Shown here: positions 1 to 10,391 of the stretch, one piece after another
Position numbering within the stretch: the first letter of the stretch is position 1
Layout of the letters: every line of letters begins with the position of its first letter
From: Ectocarpus siliculosus
Lineage: Eukaryota > Sar > Phaeophyceae > Ectocarpales > Ectocarpaceae
DNA: 64,000 nucleotides
Assembly: GCA_000310025.1 (NCBI GenBank)
Contig: FN649743.1
Location: forward strand, 2,616,240-2,680,239
Reading direction: 5' to 3'
Position numbers and translations under genes: made by a program
Notes under the pieces: model-generated
What the model was told of the DNA's origin: nothing
Database searches by the model: none
Seen by the model: only the letters and a program-made list of their open reading frames with translations

Positions 1-304
1 ATCCCGCGGAGCAATCACTCCCCGGGGGAGGGTGAGGCGGGGTTCGGTGTTCCACGGTCCCCAGATGGAGGGCCCCTTGGAACAGTCCTCCCCCTCTGTG
101 CTCAGTCTACCTTTGAGAGCCAAGCAACAGCAAGCACTGCTGTTCCAAGAGATAAAAAACCTCCCACGACAGTGGAAATAGAAATACAGACGCGATACAG
201 TATTATTGCCTTAACGGCCTGAAGACAAGGGGTTGACGCTCGCTCTTTTCCCATACTTTAGTCCTATACAAAGAAAGAAAACAACCTTTCCGCCAAGGGT
301 AACG

Positions 305-370
305 TACAGTAGAGGTCCCTGTTTAGTGCCGGTTGCCGGTATAGTGTCGGTCAAATCTCGGCGCACAGAC
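305..370 (+). repeat. Inverted repeat arm R4, left
   Basis: AGTAGAGGTCCCTGTTTAGT, GCCGGTTGCCGGTATAGTG and CGGCGCACA form the reverse complement of 1940-2010. Related ATAGTGCC pieces occur at 700-800 and 1860-1940. Confidence 0.7.
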
Positions 371-663
371 GTCTTTCTTTGTCTGTGTCTTTCTCGTTTT
401 CTCTGCCTTCTCTCCATCTGCTCTCTTCTTTTTTTCCAATCTAGGGTTACCTTGCATAGCGCGTAGAGGCGAGCGGAGTGGCCTGGACTATCTGTCGTTG
501 ACTGCTACTGGCTTGCGGACCCTTCGGGTCCATTTTGTTTTCGTATACCTCTTTTGGGTAAGTTAGCCTGTGACCACGGGAATTTACCCCGTCAAGTGTT
601 AGACTAGTACGGACAGAAGAAGGTACTAGGCAGAAACAACGGGACGGTTTTTAATGTGAAGAC

Positions 664-692
664 AACAACAACAACAACAACAACAACAACAG
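664..692. repeat. CAA trinucleotide microsatellite
   Basis: A perfect run of ACAACA units, about nine or ten copies. Confidence 0.9.
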
Positions 693-1039
693 ACGGAGCC
701 TGATTTGTGCCAGACCGGCACTTTAGAGGGATGCCCACTATAGTGCCTGTTCGGGCTCTTCTGCACCCCATGATAGTGCCGGTTCTAGCACCCACACACC
801 TCCTCGAGTCGCAAAACATGGCCTTGAGAAGCATTTTCTGTTTTCAGACGGCTGGGACTGGCGTATTTATTTTCATTGTTCAGCCGGTAAGATTGCAAAT
901 ATGTACACACACTTCGAGAGAGTGTCCGCCAATAATAGTTGCAATATTTGGTGATGAGAATGTTGGCGAAAAAAAAAGGGCGGTGAAAGCACTCCGAAAA
1001 GAACGCACGTACAAAGCGGCAGCCTGGTAGACATGTGCA

Positions 1040-1215
1040 GTTTCTTCTGTTGCTGCCGTCTGTGTCGTTAGTGCGGAGAGTAGCTTAACCCCCGTGACGC
1101 CTCCTCACGGGCCTCCAGATCATGGCCTTCAGAAGAAATTTGTGTTGTCAACCGCACTCTGACTTTGACGTATTTTCATTGGTCAGCCGGTTAGCACGGT
1201 CAATCCCAACTACGA
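1040..1215 (+). repeat. Dispersed repeat R1, copy 1 (tRNA-like 3' part)
   Basis: A repeat of about 180 bases with CTCCTCACGGG, a middle reading GTTTTCAACCGCAC in other copies, and the conserved end TTTTCATTGGTCAGCCGGTTAGC. Partial copies lie at about 840-895 and 1325-1395. The end GGTTAGCGCGGTCGATGCTAAT of better copies resembles the D-arm and anticodon loop of a tRNA, which suggests a SINE. This is inference from pattern only. Confidence 0.6.
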
Positions 1216-1939
1216 AAACACACTAGTAAAAACGCGCATGCACGGGGTCGATGCTAGTAAAAAGTCACACCATGGGGTCCCACATGGGCTTTGGTATCTA
1301 GCATTAATTATTTCCTCATTCCACACTACTGAGACTGACGACATCTTTTCATCGGTCAGCCGGTTGGCGAGATCGGTGCTAATAATCACACACATTCCCC
1401 TGCTCTAGCTACATCGAAGGAGCGCAAGGAAATTTTGCTTCCTTTCGTTTAGTAGGAGTGTATGCATTGGAGTTTCACAAACAAACAGCATGACCGCCAA
1501 AGATGCATTGGGTGCCTGAGTGAGCATCTTCCTTTCGCTGTCGAGTAATTGAGCTTGCCCGGAATGGTTTGATCCCTGTAAGTCCAATGCCACAGCTGTG
1601 AGGTATGCTTCGTCTATCCTTAGCCATATACATAAGAATGATTTTCACGACATTTTAGGCTATGAAGTACGTGTCTGCCTACCCAGTTAACTTTCTACAA
1701 GCAATATCTGTGCGTTCGACAGGGTAGGACCCACTGCTATCGTGGCACAGTTTGCCCGCGCCGACCATGCGATGATCTCACCATTTACGTTTTATGTGGT
1801 TCTCTGTTGGCCCCGCAAAGCGTAAGCGCTGAACTCTGAAATCACACAGTTCTCCTCAATAGTGCCAAATCGGCGCTGTTGAGGGATTTCAGACCCTGAA
1901 TAGTGCCGCTTTGGCACTATTGAGGTACGCTGAACAATA

Positions 1940-2010
1940 GTGCCGGTGCCGGGTATAGTGACGGTGAAAATTCTGCGCACACCCGGCACTAAACAGGGAC
2001 CTCTACTGCA
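1940..2010 (-). repeat. Inverted repeat arm R4, right
   Basis: ATAGTGCCGGTGCCGGGTAT, ATTCTGCGCACACCCGGCAC and AAACAGGGACCTCTACTGC pair with 305-370. The 1.6 kb between the arms also has R1 copies. This may be one composite element, but its ends are not defined. Confidence 0.7.
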
Positions 2011-2835
2011 GTGCATTCTACTGTCATCAGTAGGGGACACAGTGAAGAGTCGTCGAGCGTGGTGGCACGTTCAGGTTTGCTACTGGAGCTGAAACATGGA
2101 AGGTCGCAGCGGCCTCTGAAAACAGTCCGAAATCTACGCCGGAACCAAGCGGCATCCAACATTTGTCACAGCTGTGTTCACCACCACGGAACATGAACCC
2201 CTGCACGGAGGGTTGAGTGGAGCGGTTCATCCCAGAGAAAGAGTCTTACGGGGCGGAGCGGTTTTATGTGTACATGGCAGGGAGCGGTGCAGAGGCGCCG
2301 ATCGGTCATTACGTCGCACGTAATTACGGGGCGGTGTACGTAGGAACAATACCGCTCGAAACCGTGGCCTTGACGGCGCGTGCACCGCCCGACCGACACA
2401 ACGTTAAAATCGCCGAAGTCTTGCGGATATCCGTACAACTTGACGAAGTACCTGCGATTTGGGTTTGGTAGACACATCGAGACCTGTTTTTTTCTGAACG
2501 GGGCTCTGCGTGGAGGCCGCCGGGGACACCGCATGCGTCCTCGCGGCGAGCCAAAAGAGTCAAAAAGAACGAAAAGACTGCTATTGCTCACTTATCGATA
2601 CTTCCTCGACCCATCCATTCGTTCTTGCATCACGTACAACGATAGCAGTTGATTCCTCACTTGCCTTTCTGAATAGAATTTGCCCGAACTGATGTACGGT
2701 AACACCAGGCCTATCAAGTACAGGAGTACGATTCATGAATTACGAAAGAGGACACCACGCCTAAATACATACACACATATGCATACACGCAGGTACACTC
2801 GAACGCGACGACCGGTTGCTCTCCCGTACGAGCAG

Positions 2836-3500
2836 CTAGGACAGATGAAGCTTTAGCTTCCCAACAGTCTGAACCGAAACCAGTTTCCCCAACTCATCGT
2901 CCAACTGCTTGATCGATATCTGCTGCAGGAGCGACTTCTCCTGTCGAACAGGCCCGTAGTATAGCCTAGTGGCCTCTGTGAACACGATTTTCAACTTCTT
3001 TTTTTTTATCGATGTGCGCATACCGAACCCGCCACCACTCAAGAACCTCGTAATTTTGTCTATGGGGTATCCCCATGGCGACTGTACAGGTTTTAGGGTA
3101 GCCTTCTCGACGGAGAACCCGTTCTTACGGCCAGATTCCTAAACTTGAGATTTTTTTTGCCTCAAGTTCTTAACTGCTATGTAAGCATATTCTGTGTCGC
3201 TTTCTGTAGTCTGTCCACATCTCGGGTGAAGAACACGTCCCCCCGTGACTTCCTGTACTGAGCTGCTGAAGGGACCGACGGCCTCGTCGATCGCACTAAA
3301 AACAGCATGTTCGTGCGACGTTACACACGAAGAGAAGTCCCGCACGCGGTGCTTGAAGGACGCGCCCCTTTCACCATCCAACCAAACGTCTCCCTCCACC
3401 TCGAAGCAACGGCCCGTGCGTATGTCGATGCCTGTTCCTTTCGTTTCGGTCTCTATGCGAACACCTGGACCGGCGCTGGGTGCTCCTGTTCAGGAGCTAT
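2836..3500 (-). pseudogene. Unrecognised ORF broken by one in-frame TAG
   Basis: One minus-strand frame runs from about 3500 (GVRIETETKGTGIDI) through WLDGERGASFKHRV and TESDTEYAYIAV to a TAG at 3139-3141. It goes on in the same frame through ESGRKNGFSVEKA, PWGYPIDKITRF, KKKKLKIVFTEATRL and LDDELGKLVSVQ to a stop at 2836. Both halves have protein-like composition, so the break is probably a recent nonsense mutation. Removing a 36-base GT-AG segment (GTTAAG to TTTAG) would also repair the frame, but that is very short for an intron. No domain is recognised. It may derive from a mobile element or virus, but nothing shows this. Confidence 0.4.
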
Positions 3501-4925
3501 GCAGAATTGTTGTTGTTGTCGTCGTTGTTATATCTCCATAGCAGAACACGAGCAGAAAACTCCAACTCAACAGCCCTTGAGCAGCACACAGCTTGCGCGT
3601 GCGAATTTTGACATCTTCAACTCGCGGGCCCCGCCTCTGCCTATCCCAAGGCCCCACCACGTAACCGTCATGCGCGTCGATTCGTTTCCCGCGTTCTCTA
3701 AAACGCATCCGAACTCTGTTTCCTCCTCCCAAGTTGTTCTGCCTTGTTTCAAGGACGTACCATCTTTCTTTATTCCGTTCGCGCTCGCGGTTTATGTTTT
3801 ACTTTCCCCCACTGTTGGCGTACCGTTTTCGCAGGCCATGAGTTTTTATTCTACAGGTGAGCTCTTACAGGGCTGTCATGGGGTCTAAGAGACGGGTTTA
3901 GGGATCGTGAGTCACCTAAGGTACGTATCATGCACTCGTTTTTTTTATTGGCGAAGCCTTCAGAAGTCGCGAAGGGGCACGTACTTGTAGAGGAAAGGTT
4001 ACTCAATGTTGTCGTTTCAGCCCCCCTCCCACAAGTGCACCGCACTATCCTCCCCTTCGCCGACCGTCGGCAGCTTGTCGTCTTTCGGCCGTGGCGACCT
4101 CTTCTCCGACCCCTATTCATGAGTTTTTGTTTTGTTTTCTAGTCTAGAGGTTTGGCCTCTGGCCGCCGCATTGCAGTCGGTTTTATACTCCGTGATCCCC
4201 GCGGTCTCCTGTATTGTGGCCTCACCGCCACCAGACTATGGCGCCTTCCTGCAAGGGTCTAAATCAGCGTCTCAGGTATCCCCTACTGCTCATACTTGGC
4301 CGCTTCGCGAATACGCTGGCCTTGCTTGCCGGGAGAGAGAGCGAAGGCGTACTCGTTGTGTTTCATGGAGTATGCAACATTTGGCTCTCCGAGATTGGAA
4401 ACAAGAGTCCTGAAATTCGAGATGGGGCTGTTGCCGATACGATTGGGCGCGTTTGAACCTCCCGAGCTGGAGGGGTTTGTTCAGGGGCCAATCGTATCAG
4501 CTGTAGAACTAGCAGCCGCAGTCGGCGACATTTAGCCATGCTCTCGATGTGTTTGAGAGCATGCAACCCAGCGGCAGCAGACATGCGCACATCCGGAGGA
4601 ACCACTCTATAGAGTGGCGCTATGCCTGCAATGTTAACTTAGATACAGGCCCAGACAACAAACGGCTGATCGGGGATATTATCTGATCTCTAGTGCGAAC
4701 CCCTGCGTCACATATTGCCCGTATGAACAGGCCGTAGCTTGTGTCCCGTAGGGCGCTTCGATGCATTTTTGACAGGTGTTGGTCAATAAACTGTGGACGC
4801 AGTGGTAGGAAATTATTTCACCCCCCAAATACAAAGAACCGTTTGGTATTCGAGGGGGTGATGCATCTGCGGCGGAACCCGTACAAAGAGAGCTGTGCGT
4901 GTTTTTAAACCCGTTTATTTGACGT

Positions 4926-5417
4926 TCAAGGTAGTTTTGTTTCGTTAGGGGACTCGCCTCCGCGAAAACCGATCAGATGCCTGCCTCGATTCTCGTGTTC
5001 CTTCGTTGCTTTCCCATGCTTGCACCGCGTGCCTGAAGGGCGTGCCTGACGCGGACCGTCCAGCCAAGGTTGACCCCGAGATACTTGTAACGTGCTGAAA
5101 CGTGTTCCCTTTTGTGCGCGAAGTATTAGCAAGACGTACACGTTTCCAAGGCCGTTCCATGTATTCGCTTTCACTCGAACGCGTATGTAGAGCTGTGAAA
5201 TTTGTATCCTACGCGCCGGGATGCCTTGATAGTGCTGGTGCACACTGAAGGCACAGATGACCCCACCCCGAAGCTTGCTTAACACAGCCCTCTTGCAAAT
5301 GATACCTCCTTGCACAGGTTGCAGCAGCTCATACATTTCGGATGGCTGGTGCGACAGTTGTGAGTAAACCTGTTGTGGGCCTCCTAAGCGCGAAGTTGTG
5401 GCCTTCCTTCTGTTCAT
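4926..5417 (-). CDS. Possible exon or ORF, unrecognised, 163 codons
   Basis: The longest minus-strand ORF in this part starts at a true ATG (MNRRKATTSRLGG). It contains GGIICKRAVLSKLRGGVICA and IRVRVKANTWNGLGNVYVLL, which look protein-like. A good donor (CAAG then GTATCTCGG) lies near 5085, after which the composition becomes less protein-like, so the real exon may end there. It could belong with the minus-strand ORF at 2836-3500, but no joining exon was found. Chance remains a fair explanation. Confidence 0.3.
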   Translation of the reverse strand: MNRRKATTSRLGGPQQVYSQLSHQPSEMYELLQPVQGGIICKRAVLSKLRGGVICAFSVHQHYQGIPARRIQISQLYIRVRVKANTWNGLGNVYVLLILRAQKGTRFSTLQVSRGQPWLDGPRQARPSGTRCKHGKATKEHENRGRHLIGFRGGESPNETKLP

Positions 5418-5419
5418 GC

Positions 5420-6920
5420 AATTCTCGTCTGGAGCCTCGTAAGAGCATGTTGGATGGCCGCGGAATTGTCGGCACTACTGCCTCCAGTGGATCCTCTGTG
5501 CTTCTGCGCGGCGGCGGTTTTGCTGAACCGGGAACCCTTCCCGTCCGTTTCATGCCGCACACATCTCCCGTTTCATTGCACTTTTCCTGCTTTTCTAGCT
5601 GCCAGTAGCAGCCTGTCTGTTGCAGGTTTCGCCTAAGACGTTTTTCACATGATACCCCGCTGAAGCAGTCTTTGACGAGCTTTGTTGTACTTTTTTTCCC
5701 AGTTCTGGCATGTTTACCGTATTGTCGCTGGGATGTAGCTTACTATTTCTTCGAACTTGGCGGATTCATCTCGGATAACGTAACCCCAGGCATTTTCCTG
5801 ATAAAATAGGGCGACGCCCTCCTAGATAGAACCCATTCAAGATCCAGGTAACCACAAACGCGTCTCTACGTTAATAATCCTGCGTTGAGTTTTTCGGCCA
5901 AAGAGTAAGGATCCCCTGGCGAGCATATCACCCGGGGCGATAAGAATGCATTCGCCAGGCTGCGAGCCTAGTAGAGAAGCTCTACCATCGCGTGAGCAAG
6001 CCCCTAGAAAGGTTCGGCTGTACGAACAACGCTAAGGGTTTGCAAGAAGCGTTCGATGGTTTGAGAAGTCGCAGAACTTGTTTATTCGTCGGTATGTTCC
6101 CGGGCGAAGGCTTTTGAGCACCGTCGGCCACCACGAGCGCTGAACGCATACGTCGGGCAGTAGTGTCACATGGTCGCTGGAATCCCGTGCCGTGTGTTGT
6201 CAACGACAGCCGCTTCTGGCTGCGACTTTGATTGGTGTGGTAGCAAGAAACCGATGTGCGGCCTACAGCCGGCCGGCTGGCGACCACCGCGAACGAGCAT
6301 TTTCCCCGTTGGGCATGCACCCCCGGTTTTGTGTCTCCCCGTGGCTGCTTTTCATGATGCCCTTTCGTCCCGGTTTTTCGCGTTTTCGACATTTGTTCCT
6401 CATGGCCAGATTATAACACCGAGGAGTGCGATTGGGATGGGGGAGAGTGAGTACCACCTTGCTGTTGCTCCCAAGAGTCGGGGGAGAGATGCGTGGGAAG
6501 TGGCGTGCTAGGGGGCACACAAAGCCTCTCTTTCGCGATGTCGCCTCGTGCAAGTAGTTACACCAGCTTATTCTCCTTGCTGTAGCCCCGCACCGAAGCT
6601 ATGGACGAGGTGGCGTGATCAAGCCGTTTGACAACTCTGTACACTCCACGGCCATGTAGGACATGCCGCGAAGGTCAATACCCGCCTGGACTGTTTCGCG
6701 TGCGTTCCGTTCCGTGCTCGCTAACGTGCCCCGTTGGCTAGCACCTGTCTCGCATGCCCCCCTGCCAACATACGACGAATGTAGGCGGTGAGTATTTCCC
6801 GCGCTGCTGCAGACCTGCTTCAATAGGTGCATACGACACAACGCGAGAAAGAACGTAGTTGGCCACCGTCCGTCCAACTTGGGCGTGTGTTTTTTTTGTC
6901 CTCGTTTCCACGTTGCCCAG
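5420..6920. other. No secure gene; should hold the first exon of gene A
   Basis: Gene A needs a signal-peptide exon ending in phase 2 in this stretch. The ATG at 6170 (MVAGIPCRVLSTTAAS) is a weak candidate with cysteines further on. Nothing else is convincing. Confidence 0.4.
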
Positions 6921-9900
6921 CTGCTGTGAGTGCGACTGCGTCGACGCACTTTATACCTGCGGCGTTGCCGATTACGACTGCCTCAACCCTTCCGCGTGTG
7001 GCGGAGGTGAGTTGACCTTGAGGTTGCACCGCTGGTCTACATCGGCATGTTTGCATGTACGCCGCCTATAGCGATGTGGTTCTGACAAGAAGCGTGCAGT
7101 AAGTCAACAATCCTTTCCCCGGTGAACCGGTCGTTCGCCGGTAACAATTTCATGTTCACGTGTGCACATGCTCCCGTGTTTTGCTTCTAGCCGGAGGTGA
7201 CGGCTGTCGAGGGCAAAACTGCCGGATCCGCTGCCGGCGATCAGGCGACATGAGGGTTTTCTCGAAAGGCCGCCTCGTAATCTACGTTTGAACGTTTCAA
7301 TAGTGTAGGACTCCTCCACATGTGTTCGTGGTTGCGGTTAGTTGGTTGGTGTCGTTATTGTTTTGTCGCCGTTGCTGCTTCTTTGCTGTCCGTACTGCGG
7401 TGCTGCCTACATTAAGTGGTGGCCTCTTTTTTCGTTTCGACCAGGCTTTGAACTGCTGTCGGCGCCGAGTTTTCCCTTCCGTTGGGCCACCACACTGACG
7501 AAGTGCCGAAGGTTGACGCAGACTGGAATATCCAGAGAGTACTGGCCGCTTTGGTCTAGACCACTGGGAAGTTGTTCTTCGAAGGCAGTGGATCGTCCGT
7601 TGCGTCCATGCGACACCAACGCACGTTGTTTGCCCTGTTTCATCTGCCCCACCCTCCCCGGCCCATTTTTTTCCCGATGCTGGAATGTGCAAACGATTTT
7701 GTCGCTGCCCCGTTTCCCAAATATATGCAACGAATATGATGCTATGCGCTACGCCAACCCCGACACCGACGCCGACGCCGACGCCAACTCCATCTCCAAC
7801 GGTGAGGAACTCGACATGACACGTTCATGATCTGCGCTGCTTGAGAATGAATCCTCCCACGCCGTTGACTCCTAACGCCGACTTCACACACACCCACACA
7901 GTATTGCTACCGTTTCTGTCTTTGATCCGGAGAATCGATTAGTCTCCCCCATGCCGCCCCCTCACGGGGTCCCAGCTAATGGTATTTAGAATTTTTTTGT
8001 GGTTTCAACCGCACGTAGACTGACGTCTTTTCATTGGTCAAACGGTTAGCGCGGTCGATGCTAACAATAAAAACACACACGCACACGCGTGCCAGCCGCG
8101 GAACGCGAATCGTGAAAGGATTTCCCTTGAGTGTGTCGGCGTCTTGCATGAGTACTCTCGCGTTTCTACCGCGGCAGCCAGGACAGACAAGTAGAGTATA
8201 TTTCTGGCTATCCGAGTGCCGCGCCACCCCACGCCACTGAAGCGTAGATGGTCCCTCATGCCGCGAGCACTGCGGGCAGGGAGTCATGTGTGGGCGATCG
8301 TCCATTCCCAGGGAGAACGGATGGTTGTTGTATTGGTATTTGAGGTAACCGCGTGATGGTTCGTTACCATGGTTATTTCGCGTTGTCAGATGTTTTGTTT
8401 TTTTTTTACCCCATGGCAAGATTCACGAGTTGTTCTGAGTCCCCTCGGTTCAGTGCGCCATTGGGTCTAGTGTTGGAATCTGGGCTGCATGGTGTACGTG
8501 GAATGCAATAGAAAGCTTAAATAGTCAGTAACTAAACGAAGGAAAACATCTGTGGTCGGACTATTCCCGCACATCCCAGGGTAAGAGAGCAAGTCACACT
8601 AAAACCTCATGTCATTCTTCCACCGATCAGGCAGGATCGGATCAACTGTGTCTTTTGGCGAGAGAATGTCTGAGCTGCACTCACTGGTTGGAAACCTCCT
8701 TGACTGGTGGAAATAGCCGTCGTGCTAAGCAGTGGTGACTCGTTGAACGTTCGCGTCCGTCTCGTGCAACGCATGACCTGTAAAGTGGTCTATTGCATTC
8801 ATCCGCTGTTTGCGGCTTTGCCATCGGTAGAAGTAGACTCTCTTGGTATTGCGAGCGGCTAGCCTCCATGCTGCATCAACCTGCAGGGCGCTTGATGACT
8901 TTTTCATGCTGGCGCCGTTCCCTCCCTTTCGTGTGCTTTCTCTCCGACCTTCTGGAAATCATCCGTGGCGGGACTCCGTCCTTTGCCGACGATACCGTCG
9001 ATATTGCCGACTTGAACAGATGAAGACGATGATGATGATGGTGAGCCCCTTTTGCCTTCGTGTGATCAGCGCAGCCCCGTTCAGCTTTGCATCATCGTTG
9101 CGAGACGGGTGTTCTGTGCGCGATTCCCTTTTCATTGGTAGTCGCGGGTTCTGTACGTTTTCCGTGTTGCGCTCTGACTCGATAGCACGGTGGTGTACTA
9201 GTCGTGTGGAGTAGAACTTGCACCGGTTCTGGATTTCGAGGCTTATGGTCTGGATGCTTGTCGCCAAGACTGCCCTTAAACAAAGGCTGTGATCGCGAGT
9301 TCGTTCGTCGAAAACTATTTTTTCCTGTTTTTGCTGGACCTCGTTGAATTTTCCACCCCGACTAGTGGGAGGCTCTTGACCCGGAATTGGGCAGCACGTA
9401 GCATACCCCAGCAGAAACAGAAACACCGGAACGCTCCTTCCTGCTTGGGCTCGTGTCATTAGACCAAAAACAAGCTCTCCCACCCCTATGCGGCGCGTGG
9501 ATCGCAAATCGGATGGTGCCGAAGGGCGTTCTCCTTTCCCCCTTCCGTGACGTGTCCCAGCTGCCTGCGGCAACCTGCGATGGGAATGTCAGGCAATGCC
9601 TCATACGCCATTTGCCGAAAAGCTATCAAGGATGAACTTGGTGATGCGATGGTGTTCCTGAGAAGCCTGGGAACTTTGCAGGAGAAGGAATATCCGCAAG
9701 AGACATTCAAAGGACGCGGAATACTTCCGGAGTTGATTGTCGTCGCACGCGGAGTTGTGCGTAGTTTGGGCTGAGGTCGCCTTTGAAATCAATCAGATTG
9801 TGTTCGATCTACCTTGACTCTGCGAAGCCGCTTGCGACGATGTATGTAATAACCCGTGTCTTCCCACACCCGTGCGGACGGAAGCGAACACCGAAAAAAA

Positions 9901-10391
9901 ACACCTTTCCTTGTCTCTGCCACCCCGCTCTTGAATCATTGGCTGTTTCTGTTACCTAGAACAACCCCCCCCCCCCATCTCTCGCTCGACGTACTATTTT
10001 TTCAGTGCCGGTGGGAGCCATCGTTGGCGGTGTGATCGGCGGGGTATTGTTTTTGGCCGCCGTGATCATCTTGGCGGTCTTGTTCAAGAAAGGTTGCCTG
10101 AAGCCTTGCGCATGCGGCGATTCTTGCGCATGCTGCGAGCCCGGCCCTCCTGCAACTCCTGCTCCTGCTCCTGCCTATGCTCCTGCTGGTGGTGGGTCGG
10201 CGCCGTCAGTTGTCAAGGGGTATCCCGAGGTGTACTCTTCCGCTGCAGTCGCGCAACTTCCCCCCGCTGCGTACGAGGGTCCTGGCAGCGTTCCGGCCCC
10301 CGGAGTCCAAGCGTACCCGGCGGCTGCAGCAACTGCGGCTCCTCCCGCTTACGGGGGCCCAGTGCGCAACCAGTATCCCGCGCCGGCATGA
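6921..10391 (+). CDS. Gene A: cysteine-rich single-pass membrane protein (5' exon not found)
   Basis: Predicted type I membrane protein of unknown function. Supported exons: 6921-7006, 7589-7801 and 10006-10391. Exon 1 carries seven cysteines (CCECDCVDALYTCG and onward). Exon 2 has six more, then an acidic run (DTDADADA). The last exon has a transmembrane helix of about 25 residues starting at VGAIVGGVIGGVLF, a KKGC stop-transfer and a tail rich in Pro, Ala, Tyr and Gly ending NQYPAPA. Phases fit: out 1 to in 1, then out 1 to in 1. A 21-base acidic micro-exon at 9020-9040 would also fit in phase. Exon 2 is also open in a Thr-Pro repeat frame, but that frame does not join the last exon. The signal-peptide exon upstream was not identified. 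The helix is nearly the same as in gene B. Confidence 0.55.
7905..8070 (+). repeat. Dispersed repeat R1, copy 2
   Basis: Shares TTTCTGTCTTTGATCCGGAG, CCCCATGCCGCCCCCTCACG, TTTCAACCGCACGTAGACTG and CATTGGTCAAACGGTTAGCG with the copies at 1040 and 34715. It sits in the intron of gene A before the transmembrane exon and is followed by a CA-rich run. Confidence 0.75.

Larger units (their letters stand above)
1..2820. other. Repeat-rich stretch without a supportable gene
   Basis: Holds R1 and R4 copies and a CAA microsatellite. A plus-strand frame at 2217-2469 (FYVYMAGSGAEAPIGHYV, IPLETVALTARAPP) looks protein-like, but it lacks an ATG, has TGA immediately upstream and no partner exon. It may be a relic exon. 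Confidence 0.5.

Noticed and set aside
664-692. CRISPR-like or regulatory array
   Set aside because: It is a simple CAA microsatellite; no spaced repeats of CRISPR type occur anywhere in the window.
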